Shown here: positions 8,200-16,619 of the stretch, one piece after another
Layout of the letters: each line of letters starts with the position of its first letter
Numbering within the stretch: the first letter of the stretch is position 1
Assembly (NCBI GenBank): GCA_964598565.1
Contig: CAZRCG010000002.1
Coordinates: 1 to 64,000 of the forward strand
From: CAZRCG01 sp964598565
Lineage (GTDB): Bacteria; Bdellovibrionota; UBA2394
DNA: 64,000 nt
Reading direction: 5' to 3'
Program-made: the position numbers and the translations under genes
The notes under the pieces: model-generated
The model's database searches: none
Seen by the model: only the letters and a program-made list of their open reading frames with translations
What the model was told of the DNA's origin: nothing

Positions 8200-9420
8200 T
8201 CAAACCCTCAAATGGCTCTCTATTTTCTTAGGGCCGTAATACTGAATCGCCATCAGCCGATTATGTTCTCGGCACAGCACCCTCAAATTATCAGAAACGG
8301 TCTTGCCGCCCACCGCAAAGGGCATGCAATGCTCAAACTCCAATTGATAGCGGCTTTCACAGCGTCTCTGACTCAGTTGGTCGTTGTATTCACATCGGCC
8401 TTCTGATCTTTGCCACAGAGTCTGTCGAATCGCCTTTGGTATATAGCGGGAGTGAGATCGGGACGGCTGCGCCTTTTCAATTGCAACGCACAATTCGGGT
8501 TCGTTGACTGTGGCCAGAAAAGGTGAGTTTTGAGGAAATGGCTCTCTAGTGCCACTATAAGTGGTCTCATTTTCAGGGTTTTGGGTTGGACCTGTGTTTT
8601 GGGCACCATTGATAATTCCGGTGGACGCACTGGCGTCGACTTTAGTCTTTGCATTGGGGATAGTTACAGCTTGGGCACTGCGGCTGCCTTCCGTTCTTCG
8701 CCGCATTCTCACTGTATTCTTTTCTTTAGCTTCGCTGAGTAGACGCTTTAATCCTGCCTCAAAAACTTTAGATAGACTGATAGGTTTTACAGCCCTCAGC
8801 TCCTCCAACAGATCGCTGACCTCTTTCGATACAACAAACTTTAGTTCTCGAAGCTCCGTAGATAAGAGTCGCTCTTTGTCTTTAGGCTTCTCAACTGGGC
8901 AATTACTTTCTGCAACTAAGACGGCTTCGACTTCTCGTTTTGACTTGTGCTTACACAAAGCAATGAGCTTGCTGGTTTTCTCTGGTTGCCATTTCATGGG
9001 GGAGGATTTCGATTCTTGATGAAGGAATCGATTGATCTGAGCCGCCGTCGTCATCGAAAGCTCGCCCCCTTCGATATGTTTTTTAACTTCAGGAACTTTC
9101 TTAAGAAGGCGCATGGCATGAATGCGCTCTGAGGCTTGCGAATCACTATAACGGAGTTCCTTGACCACGAACTCCCAAAGTGAGCTGTAAGCTCTCAAAC
9201 TGTAGAGACGCCGTGATTCAACTTCGGCCAAATAATCTAAGAGTCGCAGCGTCGCCTCTTTTTCGTGCTGAGCGGCCAACTTTGTATGCGACAGGAGCTC
9301 TTCATTAGAGAGCGATTTCACAGAATATTGTTCGCCTCGATAGCTCGTGTGTGCCTTACCATTCAGTAAATCGAAAGGTTCGCTCTTCAGGACATCATCA
9401 TGGCTTGTTTGCTGATTCAT
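8200..9420 (-). CDS. HNH endonuclease-domain protein (DUF222-like architecture)
   Basis: A 406-residue protein. The N-terminal helical region (residues 30-150; LLDYLAEVESRRLYSLRAYSSL and SDSQASERIHAMRLL) is typical of repeated DUF222-like HNH proteins. A low-complexity linker follows, then a C-terminal HNH motif with GRCEYND, EFEHCMPFAVGG, DNLRVLCREHNR. The two cysteines per half suggest a structural zinc. The function of these multi-copy proteins is unknown; a DNA-nicking or mobile role is inferred from the domain. A partial decayed copy lies 1.5 kb away. The ATG has no Shine-Dalgarno but a TAGCGT hexamer lies 6 nt upstream. Confidence 0.85.
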   Translation of the reverse strand: MNQQTSHDDVLKSEPFDLLNGKAHTSYRGEQYSVKSLSNEELLSHTKLAAQHEKEATLRLLDYLAEVESRRLYSLRAYSSLWEFVVKELRYSDSQASERIHAMRLLKKVPEVKKHIEGGELSMTTAAQINRFLHQESKSSPMKWQPEKTSKLIALCKHKSKREVEAVLVAESNCPVEKPKDKERLLSTELRELKFVVSKEVSDLLEELRAVKPISLSKVFEAGLKRLLSEAKEKNTVRMRRRTEGSRSAQAVTIPNAKTKVDASASTGIINGAQNTGPTQNPENETTYSGTREPFPQNSPFLATVNEPELCVAIEKAQPSRSHSRYIPKAIRQTLWQRSEGRCEYNDQLSQRRCESRYQLEFEHCMPFAVGGKTVSDNLRVLCREHNRLMAIQYYGPKKIESHLRV

Positions 9421-9426
9421 GAAGCG

Positions 9427-9432
9427 ACGCTA
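9427..9432 (-). promoter_or_regulatory. Candidate extended -10 (TGgTAGCGT), 6 nt before ATG 9420
   Basis: On the minus strand TGGTAGCGT, then CGCTTC, then ATG. It has TG one base upstream of the hexamer. An 8-bp hairpin (GCGCCATT/AATGGCGC, 9448-9474) lies just upstream and could be an operator. Confidence 0.4.
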
Positions 9433-9659
9433 CCATGACTTTTTAAGGCGCCATTTTTCGCTCTAGAATGGCGCTGATTACATCTTGATAAATCGCATGC
9501 ATCCCAAGAGATGATGTTAAACTAGAGCGGCGTCGCCAGGCGCAGGATGCGTGACAATGCTATCGATGAAGGTTTGCTTTGCGCGAGAGTTCACTCAAGA
9601 AAATCTCACTCAAACGCAGTCAAGTATGTTTTTAGAATTCTTCTTTAGGTCCCACGAAG

Positions 9660-10193
9660 CTACCTGCCATAACAATCTGAAATATCAAGATTTGGCTCTT
9701 TGGCAGGTTCCTGACCAGCCATGTATTTCACAGGATCAGAGATTGTCACCCGCCCATCCCTAAACTCAAACTTAATTTTCTCATGGCTCTTCTCCTGAGC
9801 CAAAAGTGCACGAGCTTGATCGTCATAAAATTTATTAAAGTCTTCAACTTGCGCAGGGGAACATGCATTTTCATTCAACAGCGTTACATTTGTTGCAGCC
9901 ACCTTGATCACGTTCTGAGGAGCAATCTCGAGGATTCTATAGGTGTATCGATAAGTGCATTCGCCATAACTGTCGTAGATCATCTCGTTACCCATGAAAC
10001 TGTAACTATCAACGGCTCCTGCGTCAGGAGCGTAATTATTAGGACTTCCACAACGACCCGCTAAAACTTTCTTGTAGGTGCCACTCAGACCAGTTTTCGC
10101 AAAAAATTGAGTCGATGATGTATCTGAATTACCTCCGCAGCCTGCAAGAAGGAGCGCAAGCGCCATCGAAGATATCGAATATCGGTTGTTCAT
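9660..10193 (-). CDS. Putative lipoprotein of unknown function
   Basis: A 177-residue protein with a lipoprotein signal: MNNRYSIS, a short hydrophobic stretch, then LLLAGC with the lipidated Cys at about residue 19. A serine/threonine-rich linker follows. The start at 10193 is supported by AAAGGA 7 nt upstream; an earlier in-frame ATG at 10214 would spoil the signal peptide. The mature part has four or five cysteines (AGRCGS, GECTY, NACSP, DCYG), suggesting disulfides in the periplasm. No family was recognised. It is divergent from the sigma-54 driven gene at 10597. Confidence 0.75.
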   Translation of the reverse strand: MNNRYSISSMALALLLAGCGGNSDTSSTQFFAKTGLSGTYKKVLAGRCGSPNNYAPDAGAVDSYSFMGNEMIYDSYGECTYRYTYRILEIAPQNVIKVAATNVTLLNENACSPAQVEDFNKFYDDQARALLAQEKSHEKIKFEFRDGRVTISDPVKYMAGQEPAKEPNLDISDCYGR

Positions 10194-10368
10194 GAATGAG
10201 TCCTTTCTAGGCATTTCGTACTCTTTATGGGGCGTCCGAACAAGGGACCTAAGACATAGTCTATTTCAAAACGCACGCTCATCTGAGAACAGTTACTACC
10301 CTAAAATTAAGTTTCCCCTGCGACATGCTCGTCCACTTGAAGCGAGACATTCACTCCCCGTGGACCGA

Positions 10369-10380
10369 CCCATCGATGGG
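10369..10380. promoter_or_regulatory. Palindrome CCCATCGATGGG, possible activator site
   Basis: A perfect 12-bp palindrome about 110 bp upstream of a sigma-54 promoter, the usual distance for an enhancer-binding protein site. The core CATCGATG recurs upstream of the next sigma-54 promoter (12679-12688). Confidence 0.35.
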
Positions 10381-10488
10381 CCACTGCCGACACTGCAGCC
10401 TCCCCACCATCTCCTATAATCCTCGTAAAATCAGTCTATTGAGCGCCTCCTCCCGATATTTCGCACACGACATCTTCTCATAATATTC

Positions 10489-10503
10489 TGGCACGAAACC
10501 TGC
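10489..10503 (+). promoter_or_regulatory. Sigma-54 (RpoN) promoter
   Basis: TGGCACG-AAAC-CTGC, with the -24 GG and -12 GC separated by 10 bp as in the RpoN consensus TGGCACG-N4-TTGC. It points at the gene starting at 10597, leaving a leader of roughly 80 nt. Confidence 0.8.
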
Positions 10504-10596
10504 ATTGTTTAGTCTTCGAGAACATCGCAGAGCTTAGGTGGCGTCTGCAAGTTCTCAAGAGAATACGGTTCCACTCCGTTTGTCGAAGGAGGCTTT

Positions 10597-12540
10597 ATGA
10601 GTGGTTTTCAGAAAATATCAACGTCAATGCTTGCGATCTCGCTTGTTGTAGGCGGAGCTCTAGCTCCGACCAACCCTCTCTTTGCTAAGAGCAAGAGACA
10701 GAAGGCTGACCAACTAAATGAGTCTCAAGCCCAGTGGCTCGTCATCTCTAAAGAGGATGCGATTAAAGTTCTTCGCGGGGCTGAGAAATCAGCAATTGGT
10801 CGGGTATTTTCAAGCGCTCGACTAAGAACGAAGGACTTAGCATCCGACCGGTCGACCGTTAAAATTGCAGGTGAGACACTGAAACGATATGGTTTTTCAA
10901 TTGAGCAAGTCGGAAAATCGTATGAGCTTTACCGCACCGTCGATGGCGTGAAAACAGCCCAGAAAGCTATTATTATCCCCGGTCCCGTAGGCCTTGAAGC
11001 AGATACCGAGTTTGTCTCGTTACCTGCCAGCGTACTTACTCCAGACCAAAGAACGGCTCTCGAATCGGCTAGCGTGACTCTCAGCTCATCGCCGCAACCA
11101 GAACAAGCTTATACCTATACCGTCACATTTCCAGGACAGGCCTCTTCAATGAGCGATGCGGACCTGACAAATTGGTTGACTGACAATCTCGCGCAGATCA
11201 GCAACGCTAATTATAAATTTACTGTCGATGCATCAGGCCGGATTCTATTAAACGGCAAGCCGATAAAAACATCAGATGGCAGAGATTTAATGATGGCCGA
11301 TCTTGTTGCACATTTGAAAAGCAACGGCTCGATAAATTTCAGAATAGGAATGGATGGCAATGGCTCACCCGTCATTAATTTTCAGAACGGCGCATTCAGT
11401 TCTGGCCCTGGCGCTTCGGGCGTTCTGACTATGGAAATTCCTGTGCGGCCTGACACCTCGAACGGTAGTCCAGCTTCGGGTAGTGGAAGTTCCGCAAACC
11501 CCAGCTATGCCGTGCAAGTGGATGCGAATGGAAGAATTATCCCGGTTAACTATGGTAATATTCAGCCGATCTTCCTCACGGGCGGTGGTGCAGGTACCAC
11601 AGGCAGCCCATCATTCATCATTACGGGTGGCAACCCAGGGGCAGGTGCTACCAACGGTGTTCCTGGCAGCAACATGATTGTGATTTACGCCGGTCAGAAT
11701 CCGGAACAAGTTTTGCTCTCTCGATTACCCGCGGGAGCAAAAATTCAAGAAGATGGCAGCATTCTTCTCCCTGACGGCCGAATACTAAGAATTATGGGAG
11801 CCGACGGAAAACCCGTTGCTAACAAAGCAGCGCTCCTAGCTCTATTAGCGAATGGCGGAAATTTGCAGATGGTTTTTAACAACGACGGCACCTTGGGAGG
11901 GTTTCAAGTTGTTACCGTAGGCCAGACCCCTGGCGCGGGTGCGTCCGGCGGCAATAGTCAGGTCGTCCAACCCGGCCACACAGGTATTACAACGGTCTCG
12001 GGCGCTCCATCGGGAGTTATGATTTCCGGCGGTGCGACTCAAGTTCCTGTCGAGTACACCTTGTGGAAGAGTAATGGTGATGCGGAACCATGGGCTCGAG
12101 TTTATGTGAACGGCAAATGGGAACGATACGCCCTCAAAAAGGTTGATCTCGGTAATAACCAATTTGCTCTTGAGTTTACAGACAGTCTTGGCCGAGTTTT
12201 TCAAAAGCGAGGCGATCAATGGGGCCAGCTAGTGGCTGATGCCAATGGCACCAAAAACTGGGTCGTTTTCAGTGGTGCTCAAGGAGCCTCGTCACTACAA
12301 CCTGGCGTTGGCAATAATCCTGTTACTGTTATAGAAGCGACAGCAGATGCCCTCCAAGGTTTTGAAATTAGAGCCATGAAGATTGGAAAAATAGGTCAGC
12401 CAACGATCCAAGGCGATCTGCAGTTTGACGGCTCAAACGGTCTTCACCCGCTTCCGCTGAATACGGTACCTGATGCAAGAATTAGAAGCGCCGTACAAAG
12501 CTATGTGGATAACAATAAAGATTTATTTGGCCGACCCTAA
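10597..12540 (+). CDS. Large secreted/surface protein of unknown function
   Basis: A 647-residue protein with a signal peptide (residues 1-30; MLAISLVVGGALAPTNPLFA, cleavage after FA). The start is fixed by GAAGGAGG 6 nt upstream. The mature region is rich in Gly, Ser, Asn and Thr. Two similar segments (FTVDASGRILLNGKPI near residue 208 and AGAKIQEDGSILLPDGRIL near 375) each combine a beta-hairpin-like D-G-x-I-L-L motif. Large Gly-Ala-rich spacers lie between them. No catalytic motif or known domain was recognised. It is expressed from a sigma-54 promoter and followed by a strong terminator, so it is a single-gene unit. A surface or matrix role is a guess. Confidence 0.8.
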   Translation: MSGFQKISTSMLAISLVVGGALAPTNPLFAKSKRQKADQLNESQAQWLVISKEDAIKVLRGAEKSAIGRVFSSARLRTKDLASDRSTVKIAGETLKRYGFSIEQVGKSYELYRTVDGVKTAQKAIIIPGPVGLEADTEFVSLPASVLTPDQRTALESASVTLSSSPQPEQAYTYTVTFPGQASSMSDADLTNWLTDNLAQISNANYKFTVDASGRILLNGKPIKTSDGRDLMMADLVAHLKSNGSINFRIGMDGNGSPVINFQNGAFSSGPGASGVLTMEIPVRPDTSNGSPASGSGSSANPSYAVQVDANGRIIPVNYGNIQPIFLTGGGAGTTGSPSFIITGGNPGAGATNGVPGSNMIVIYAGQNPEQVLLSRLPAGAKIQEDGSILLPDGRILRIMGADGKPVANKAALLALLANGGNLQMVFNNDGTLGGFQVVTVGQTPGAGASGGNSQVVQPGHTGITTVSGAPSGVMISGGATQVPVEYTLWKSNGDAEPWARVYVNGKWERYALKKVDLGNNQFALEFTDSLGRVFQKRGDQWGQLVADANGTKNWVVFSGAQGASSLQPGVGNNPVTVIEATADALQGFEIRAMKIGKIGQPTIQGDLQFDGSNGLHPLPLNTVPDARIRSAVQSYVDNNKDLFGRP

Positions 12541-12575
12541 ACAAAAGTTACCTCACACTCCACACCACACACGAG

Positions 12576-12612
12576 CGTCTGGCGGATCACACTTCCGCCA
12601 GACGTTTTTTTT
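12576..12612 (+). terminator. Rho-independent terminator
   Basis: A perfect 11-bp stem (CGTCTGGCGGA / TCCGCCAGACG) with a 7-nt loop, directly followed by eight T. It lies 36 nt after the stop of the 647-aa protein gene. Confidence 0.95.
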
Positions 12613-12673
12613 ATTCCATCAGTTGCTCGTTCTGCCAACTCACGCTCTGTAAGATCGCGGGTCAGAATAAAGT

Positions 12674-12690
12674 GGGAACATCGATGTCCC
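12674..12690. promoter_or_regulatory. Palindromic element containing ACATCGATGT
   Basis: GGGAACATCGATGTCCC is a near-perfect palindrome about 85-100 bp upstream of the sigma-54 promoter at 12774. It shares the CATCGATG core with the palindrome upstream of the preceding sigma-54 promoter, so it may be a binding site for the same activator. Confidence 0.35.
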
Positions 12691-12773
12691 AGGCCGCGAC
12701 ATCCGTGCCCCAAATCAGCTGCCAGCGACCCCACCAAACTACAGCGAATTCAATGTGTTAGGCATAGGGGTGC

Positions 12774-12788
12774 TGGCACGACTCTTGC
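12774..12788 (+). promoter_or_regulatory. Sigma-54 (RpoN) promoter
   Basis: TGGCACG-ACTC-TTGC, a full match to the RpoN consensus with correct 10-bp GG/GC spacing. It directs transcription towards the lipoprotein gene at 12891, about 90 nt of leader. The 350-bp gap 12541-12890 contains only the preceding terminator, the palindrome, this promoter and the leader. Confidence 0.85.
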
Positions 12789-12890
12789 TTTGATAGAGGG
12801 TGTGACGAAAAAGTCCCAGACCGGTGGCGGTTTCTGAGACTAAGGCGTCCATTCTCCGAGAGGAGAAGTTCGTAATCAGGAGGAACGAAC

Positions 12891-14162
12891 ATGAAAGCAG
12901 TAATGACAAGAAGTATAGCGATGACAACGGCCCTAGGAGTACTACTCGTAGGTTGCGGTGGCGGGCCCAGCGAAACGCCGAGAACAACAACTCTCGGTTC
13001 AATCATTGGATCCAACAATTCGGGCACGACCCCAATTCCCTCAACAACGAGTGGCGGCACTGGCTCGATTGGCGGTAACAGCGACTTAGGCAATATTCAA
13101 AGCGACATCAATAATATGGGCGACAAAATCGACGCTATTGATGCAAACGCTAAAAAGGCCGCTGATAAATCTTCAAGCAACAACAAGTTATTAAAATGGA
13201 TCGGCATCGTCGGAGGCGTCGCACTCGCTGGTCTCGTAGCTTCGAAAGCAATCGAAGCAGGCCGCATCAAAAAAGCCAACAAAGAATTGAAAGATAGCGG
13301 TGACCCTAAATACGCCGAGCTCTCAACCAACTACTTTAATGCCCTTGGCAAATCATTCACCGGCCGACGCGCTAGCGATATCATGTCGGAAGCTGGGTAT
13401 CACAAAGCGAAGGAGGCAAAAACGTCCGCAGACTCTGCTGGCGAGACTGCCGTAGCTGCTCGCAATGCAGCTGAATTAGCGAACGAGAATGTAAAAGCTG
13501 GCATCGGGGAAGCTAGAGGTCAGCATACACAACAGATGGGCGCTCATCGTGGCACACAGGTGCTTGTTCAAGGTAACGCAGCCCAACTTACCGATCAAGC
13601 GGGGCTATTGGGTGACATGGACCAACGCATCGAGAATATCGATAAGAAGCTCAGTGTCGACGTCACGAAGCTCTTAGCGGATATGAAAGGAATTATCGAA
13701 TCGTTGAACAAAGACGGAGTACCGTTGAAAGCCGCTGAAAGAACGGAGTTAATGAATCAACTCCAAAGCAAGTTAGATGCGCTTGCAACCGCTACCACAG
13801 ATAAATTGACAACCATGAACACCGACAATAAAAAGATTCTCCAAGACGAGGTCGCCTCGCTTAAAACGGAGATTGGAAAACTTAAGACTGCTCCAGGGAA
13901 TGTCTCCTTAGATGCTATCGCCGCTAAGCTCGATAGTTTGATTGGTGCGATCTGGGGACGCGCGCCTGTAGTGACTCCTACAGCAGTCGTTGCCGATGCA
14001 TCAAAAACTGTCAGCACACCTGAGAGCCCTGCCGCTAGTGGTTCTGCGATAGTGAGCCGGCCGCTCCGAGTTTCACCAACCCCTCCTGCGACCGAAACTA
14101 CCGAAGCAGTAACCCTGGCTGACGCTCCAGCTCCACAACCCGCAAACAACAGCGGCAAGTAA
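12891..14162 (+). CDS. Lipoprotein with coiled coil and internal hydrophobic segment
   Basis: A 423-residue protein. The lipobox LLVGC is at about residues 18-22, and the start is fixed by GGAGG 7 nt upstream. A Thr/Ser/Gly-rich linker follows. A hydrophobic segment WIGIVGGVALAGLVA is at about residues 104-118. Long alanine/lysine-rich helices (residues 130-345), including DMDQRIENIDKKL and LMNQLQSKLDAL, are predicted to form coiled coil. The tail (360-423) is Pro/Ala/Thr-rich. No family was recognised. The layout could span the periplasm, anchored in the outer membrane by lipid and inserted by the hydrophobic segment. It is driven by a sigma-54 promoter, so likely co-regulated with the genes at 10597 and 14974. 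Confidence 0.8.
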   Translation: MKAVMTRSIAMTTALGVLLVGCGGGPSETPRTTTLGSIIGSNNSGTTPIPSTTSGGTGSIGGNSDLGNIQSDINNMGDKIDAIDANAKKAADKSSSNNKLLKWIGIVGGVALAGLVASKAIEAGRIKKANKELKDSGDPKYAELSTNYFNALGKSFTGRRASDIMSEAGYHKAKEAKTSADSAGETAVAARNAAELANENVKAGIGEARGQHTQQMGAHRGTQVLVQGNAAQLTDQAGLLGDMDQRIENIDKKLSVDVTKLLADMKGIIESLNKDGVPLKAAERTELMNQLQSKLDALATATTDKLTTMNTDNKKILQDEVASLKTEIGKLKTAPGNVSLDAIAAKLDSLIGAIWGRAPVVTPTAVVADASKTVSTPESPAASGSAIVSRPLRVSPTPPATETTEAVTLADAPAPQPANNSGK

Positions 14163-14192
14163 CAAAAACTTCTTCAAACCTCCATTTGTTTC

Positions 14193-14221
14193 AAAGGCCT
14201 CACGTATGACGTGGGGCCTTT
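14193..14221. terminator. Hairpin between convergent genes, possible bidirectional terminator
   Basis: AAAGGCC-TCACGT / ACGTG-GGGCCTTT forms a strong stem between the lipoprotein stop (14162) and the coaE stop (14226). The T tracts are short on both sides, so termination strength is uncertain. Confidence 0.5.
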
Positions 14222-14225
14222 GACG

Positions 14226-14840
14226 TTAAACCTTTGCGAAGTTCCGAAGGAGCTTCGTGGCAAGAGAGCGGGCATCACGTTGAAGGGCAGCTTTATCGCC
14301 CCGATTATTGAGCACGCAATCGGCCGCACGCCTCTTTCGCGACGATGGCCACTGCTTCGACTCCAAAAAATCAAAGAGCGCTTGCGACATGCCACGCTCA
14401 ATCGCACGGCGGCTGCGTAGCGCCTTCGGTGCGTACACAAAAACCGTCGTGCTAAATAAAGCATCGGCGCCTACTTCAAAAAGAAGGGGGATCTCCACCG
14501 CCATTGGCGCACGAGCCTTTGCAAGAGCCTGACGAATTTTGCGAAGCACACGAGGGTGGATGAATCGCTCCAGCTCGCGAAAGCCTTTCTTGGTCGGTGG
14601 ATAACGCTTTAAAATCGCTTCACGGGTTAAGCCCAACTCGCGATAAATCTCATGCACCAATGTATCGGCATTGAGCACCTGAAACCCTCGCGACTTAAAC
14701 ACTTTCAAGACAGTAGACTTACCTGAGGCCAGGGAGCCCGTAATACCCACAAAAAGCTGCCCCTTCGATGTCGCAGGGGCGGGCATTGCGACTGTGCCCC
14801 TTACCATGATGCGTGAGGATCTGGGATCGTTTCGTTTCAT
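14226..14840 (-). CDS. coaE: Dephospho-CoA kinase
   Basis: A 204-residue P-loop kinase. GITGSLASGKSTV is the Walker A region at about residues 32-44, followed by GFQVLNADTLVHE with the conserved Asp, and ERFIHPRVLRKI and PLLFE, all typical CoaE motifs. It phosphorylates dephospho-CoA, the last step of CoA synthesis. The start at 14840 has GAGGGG 5 nt upstream. The N-terminal extension of about 25 residues before the kinase core is longer than usual. Gene order here has no other CoA genes; it lies between two sigma-54 driven genes on the other strand. Confidence 0.9.
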   Translation of the reverse strand: MKRNDPRSSRIMVRGTVAMPAPATSKGQLFVGITGSLASGKSTVLKVFKSRGFQVLNADTLVHEIYRELGLTREAILKRYPPTKKGFRELERFIHPRVLRKIRQALAKARAPMAVEIPLLFEVGADALFSTTVFVYAPKALRSRRAIERGMSQALFDFLESKQWPSSRKRRAADCVLNNRGDKAALQRDARSLATKLLRNFAKV

Positions 14841-14915
14841 GCTAACCCCTCAAACTTATTGAGTTTTGTGCCCACAATAGACCACCTCCTGAGTATAGAA
14901 CCTTCAGCCCCACTC

Positions 14916-14930
14916 TGGCACGAGCTTTGC
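14916..14930 (+). promoter_or_regulatory. Sigma-54 (RpoN) promoter
   Basis: TGGCACG-AGCT-TTGC, a full RpoN consensus match with 10-bp GG/GC spacing, 44 nt upstream of the lipoprotein start at 14974. No CATCGATG palindrome is visible upstream, unlike at the other two promoters. Confidence 0.85.
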
Positions 14931-14973
14931 ATTCTTCTTTACCATAATAGTTTTTTCACTGGAGGAATTAGAG

Positions 14974-15453
14974 ATGAAAATTCAAACCCTACTAGCCCTG
15001 ATTGTAACGAGTGTCGCTATGACGTCGTGCGGTGAAGTCTACGAGGCCACCTACCGAGGTACGGGCACTGTTCAAAGAAGCTGCGATGATAAAGTGCCAC
15101 CTGGCACCTACGAATTTGCCATTCGAGCAAAAGTGGGCGACGGAATTACGGCTCGCATTGTCGACATAAGACCTAATGCGGCTGGTGGAAGCTCTATATC
15201 TACAGATTCTTTGTCGAATGTTATTATGAACGCAGGATTTACTGGGGACAAAAATGATTTCTCCGCAACAGGAATACCTGCCTACTCAGATTCGATTTCT
15301 GATTCAGGTGAGGTTTTGGACGCCTATAATTTTCGAGGCAATTTAAGCACCGACCGTGCAACTCTGACGATCAATTACGAATTTGCCAGTAGATTTATAG
15401 CTGAGAAAAAGTGTGCCACCGAAATGACCGGCACATTTCTTAGAGAGCAATAA
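14974..15453 (+). CDS. Small lipoprotein of unknown function
   Basis: A 159-residue protein with lipobox VAMTSC (Cys at residue 20). The start is supported by GGAGG 8 nt upstream. The mature part looks beta-rich, with two further cysteines (RSCDD and KKCAT) that may pair. The layout TYRGTGTVQRSCDDKVPPG... and ...CATEMTGTFLREQ suggests a small beta-sandwich or lipocalin-like fold, but no family was recognised. The sigma-54 promoter places it in a probable regulon with the two larger secreted proteins upstream. Confidence 0.75.
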   Translation: MKIQTLLALIVTSVAMTSCGEVYEATYRGTGTVQRSCDDKVPPGTYEFAIRAKVGDGITARIVDIRPNAAGGSSISTDSLSNVIMNAGFTGDKNDFSATGIPAYSDSISDSGEVLDAYNFRGNLSTDRATLTINYEFASRFIAEKKCATEMTGTFLREQ

Positions 15454-15480
15454 AATACAATCGACACACCCACACCAACC

Positions 15481-16545
15481 TCACGTCAGTCGACTTCTGG
15501 CTACTTTCATGGTGGCTCGTCGCCGCTCTTCTTCATAGTGAGCGGCCCAGCCCATCAGGCGGCTTATCGCAAATAGAGCCGTCGCCCAAGATTTATCAAT
15601 GCCCAAGGTTTGATAAATAACAGCCGCATAAAAATCGACATTCGCTCGAAGACCCTTTCGCTTCATCATTTGCGCCTCGACAGAAATCGCTCGATCATAA
15701 ATGGATGACGAAAGAAATGAATTCGTCTGCAAGCAATTTTCTAAGAGACGCTTTAAGAGTGGCGCTCGAGGATCACCTCCGCGAAAAATTAAATGACCGA
15801 AACCCGGCACCTTTTGTTTGTTTTGTAGCGCGAGGTCAACGGCCTCAGTAGGCGATTGATTAGAACACTCTTCAAAAAATTTCATTACCTCGTAACTCGC
15901 CCCGCCGTGTTTATGTCCTCGCAGCACCTCTAAAGCCGCCACGACCGACGATAAAAAGTCCGATCCAGAGGCGGCTCCTAAGCGCAGAGCCAAGGTCGAA
16001 AAATTGAGTTCATTCTCAGAGTGCACCATCATGACTTGATCAAAAAGTTGGCACGCGTCTGCAGACTCTACAACGATGCGAGGGGCCCCTGTGCGTCGTA
16101 GCAGAGATGTCGAAAAACGAAATTCACTCCTTGCGCCGCGATCACCGATTTGCCTCTCATACGTCCATAGAGTCAACAGCTCATACGCTAAAGCCCAATG
16201 GTGATCGGCAGGCTGTCGTCGTTCTCTGAGCGCCAGCGCCGAATAGAGCAACGCTTCAAAAGGCGGCCGCGCCCCGTTCGTCGACGGCTGGGCCCCACGC
16301 GACGACTCATCATCCAGCGCCTCGCTCGGCAACTCATCCGACGACTCACCACCTGACAATTCACACATTTGAATTGATTCGTGGAGAGCTTCAAGATCGT
16401 GCAGCTTCTTCTTCCATAAAATTTCGATGAGATCGGCAAACGAGCGTGAGGCTACAAGCTCCCCTATCTCCACCCCCGCTAAAAAGAGCTGGTCGCCTTC
16501 AATCGAAGAAATAGCCGTCGATGTGATTTCGACAAAATCTGTCAT
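15481..16545 (-). CDS. Citrate synthase-like protein
   Basis: A 354-residue protein with the citrate synthase fold markers in order: EGDQLFLAGVEIGEL near residue 16, GHKHGGASYEV with the first catalytic His, VPGFGHLIFRGGDPRA with the second His, and NVDFYAAVIYQTLGI with the catalytic Asp. All three catalytic residues are therefore kept. It is shorter than type II citrate synthases (about 430) and near the 2-methylcitrate/citrate synthase size class. An acidic Ser/Asp-rich insert (residues 63-90) is unusual. The condensation of acetyl-CoA (or propionyl-CoA) with oxaloacetate is inferred; which substrate cannot be told. Confidence 0.85.
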   Translation of the reverse strand: MTDFVEITSTAISSIEGDQLFLAGVEIGELVASRSFADLIEILWKKKLHDLEALHESIQMCELSGGESSDELPSEALDDESSRGAQPSTNGARPPFEALLYSALALRERRQPADHHWALAYELLTLWTYERQIGDRGARSEFRFSTSLLRRTGAPRIVVESADACQLFDQVMMVHSENELNFSTLALRLGAASGSDFLSSVVAALEVLRGHKHGGASYEVMKFFEECSNQSPTEAVDLALQNKQKVPGFGHLIFRGGDPRAPLLKRLLENCLQTNSFLSSSIYDRAISVEAQMMKRKGLRANVDFYAAVIYQTLGIDKSWATALFAISRLMGWAAHYEEERRRATMKVARSRLT

Positions 16546-16619
16546 AACTCTTACGGTATCGAGAAATGGGCTTCCAGGGAAAGTCGCTTTTCAAGACTCA
16601 CGCAAATGTCGATAATCAA

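Larger units (their letters stand above)
10194..10596. other. Intergenic region upstream of the 647-aa secreted protein
   Basis: This 403-bp stretch holds the 5' flank of the minus-strand lipoprotein gene, a perfect 12-bp palindrome CCCATCGATGGG at 10369-10380, the sigma-54 promoter at 10489 and a leader of about 80 nt ending in GAAGGAGG. No further gene is seen. Confidence 0.7.

Noticed and set aside
16040..16060. TGGCACGCGTCTGC, a sigma-54 look-alike
   Set aside because: Inside the citrate synthase-like gene and spacing between GG and GC is 9 rather than 10.
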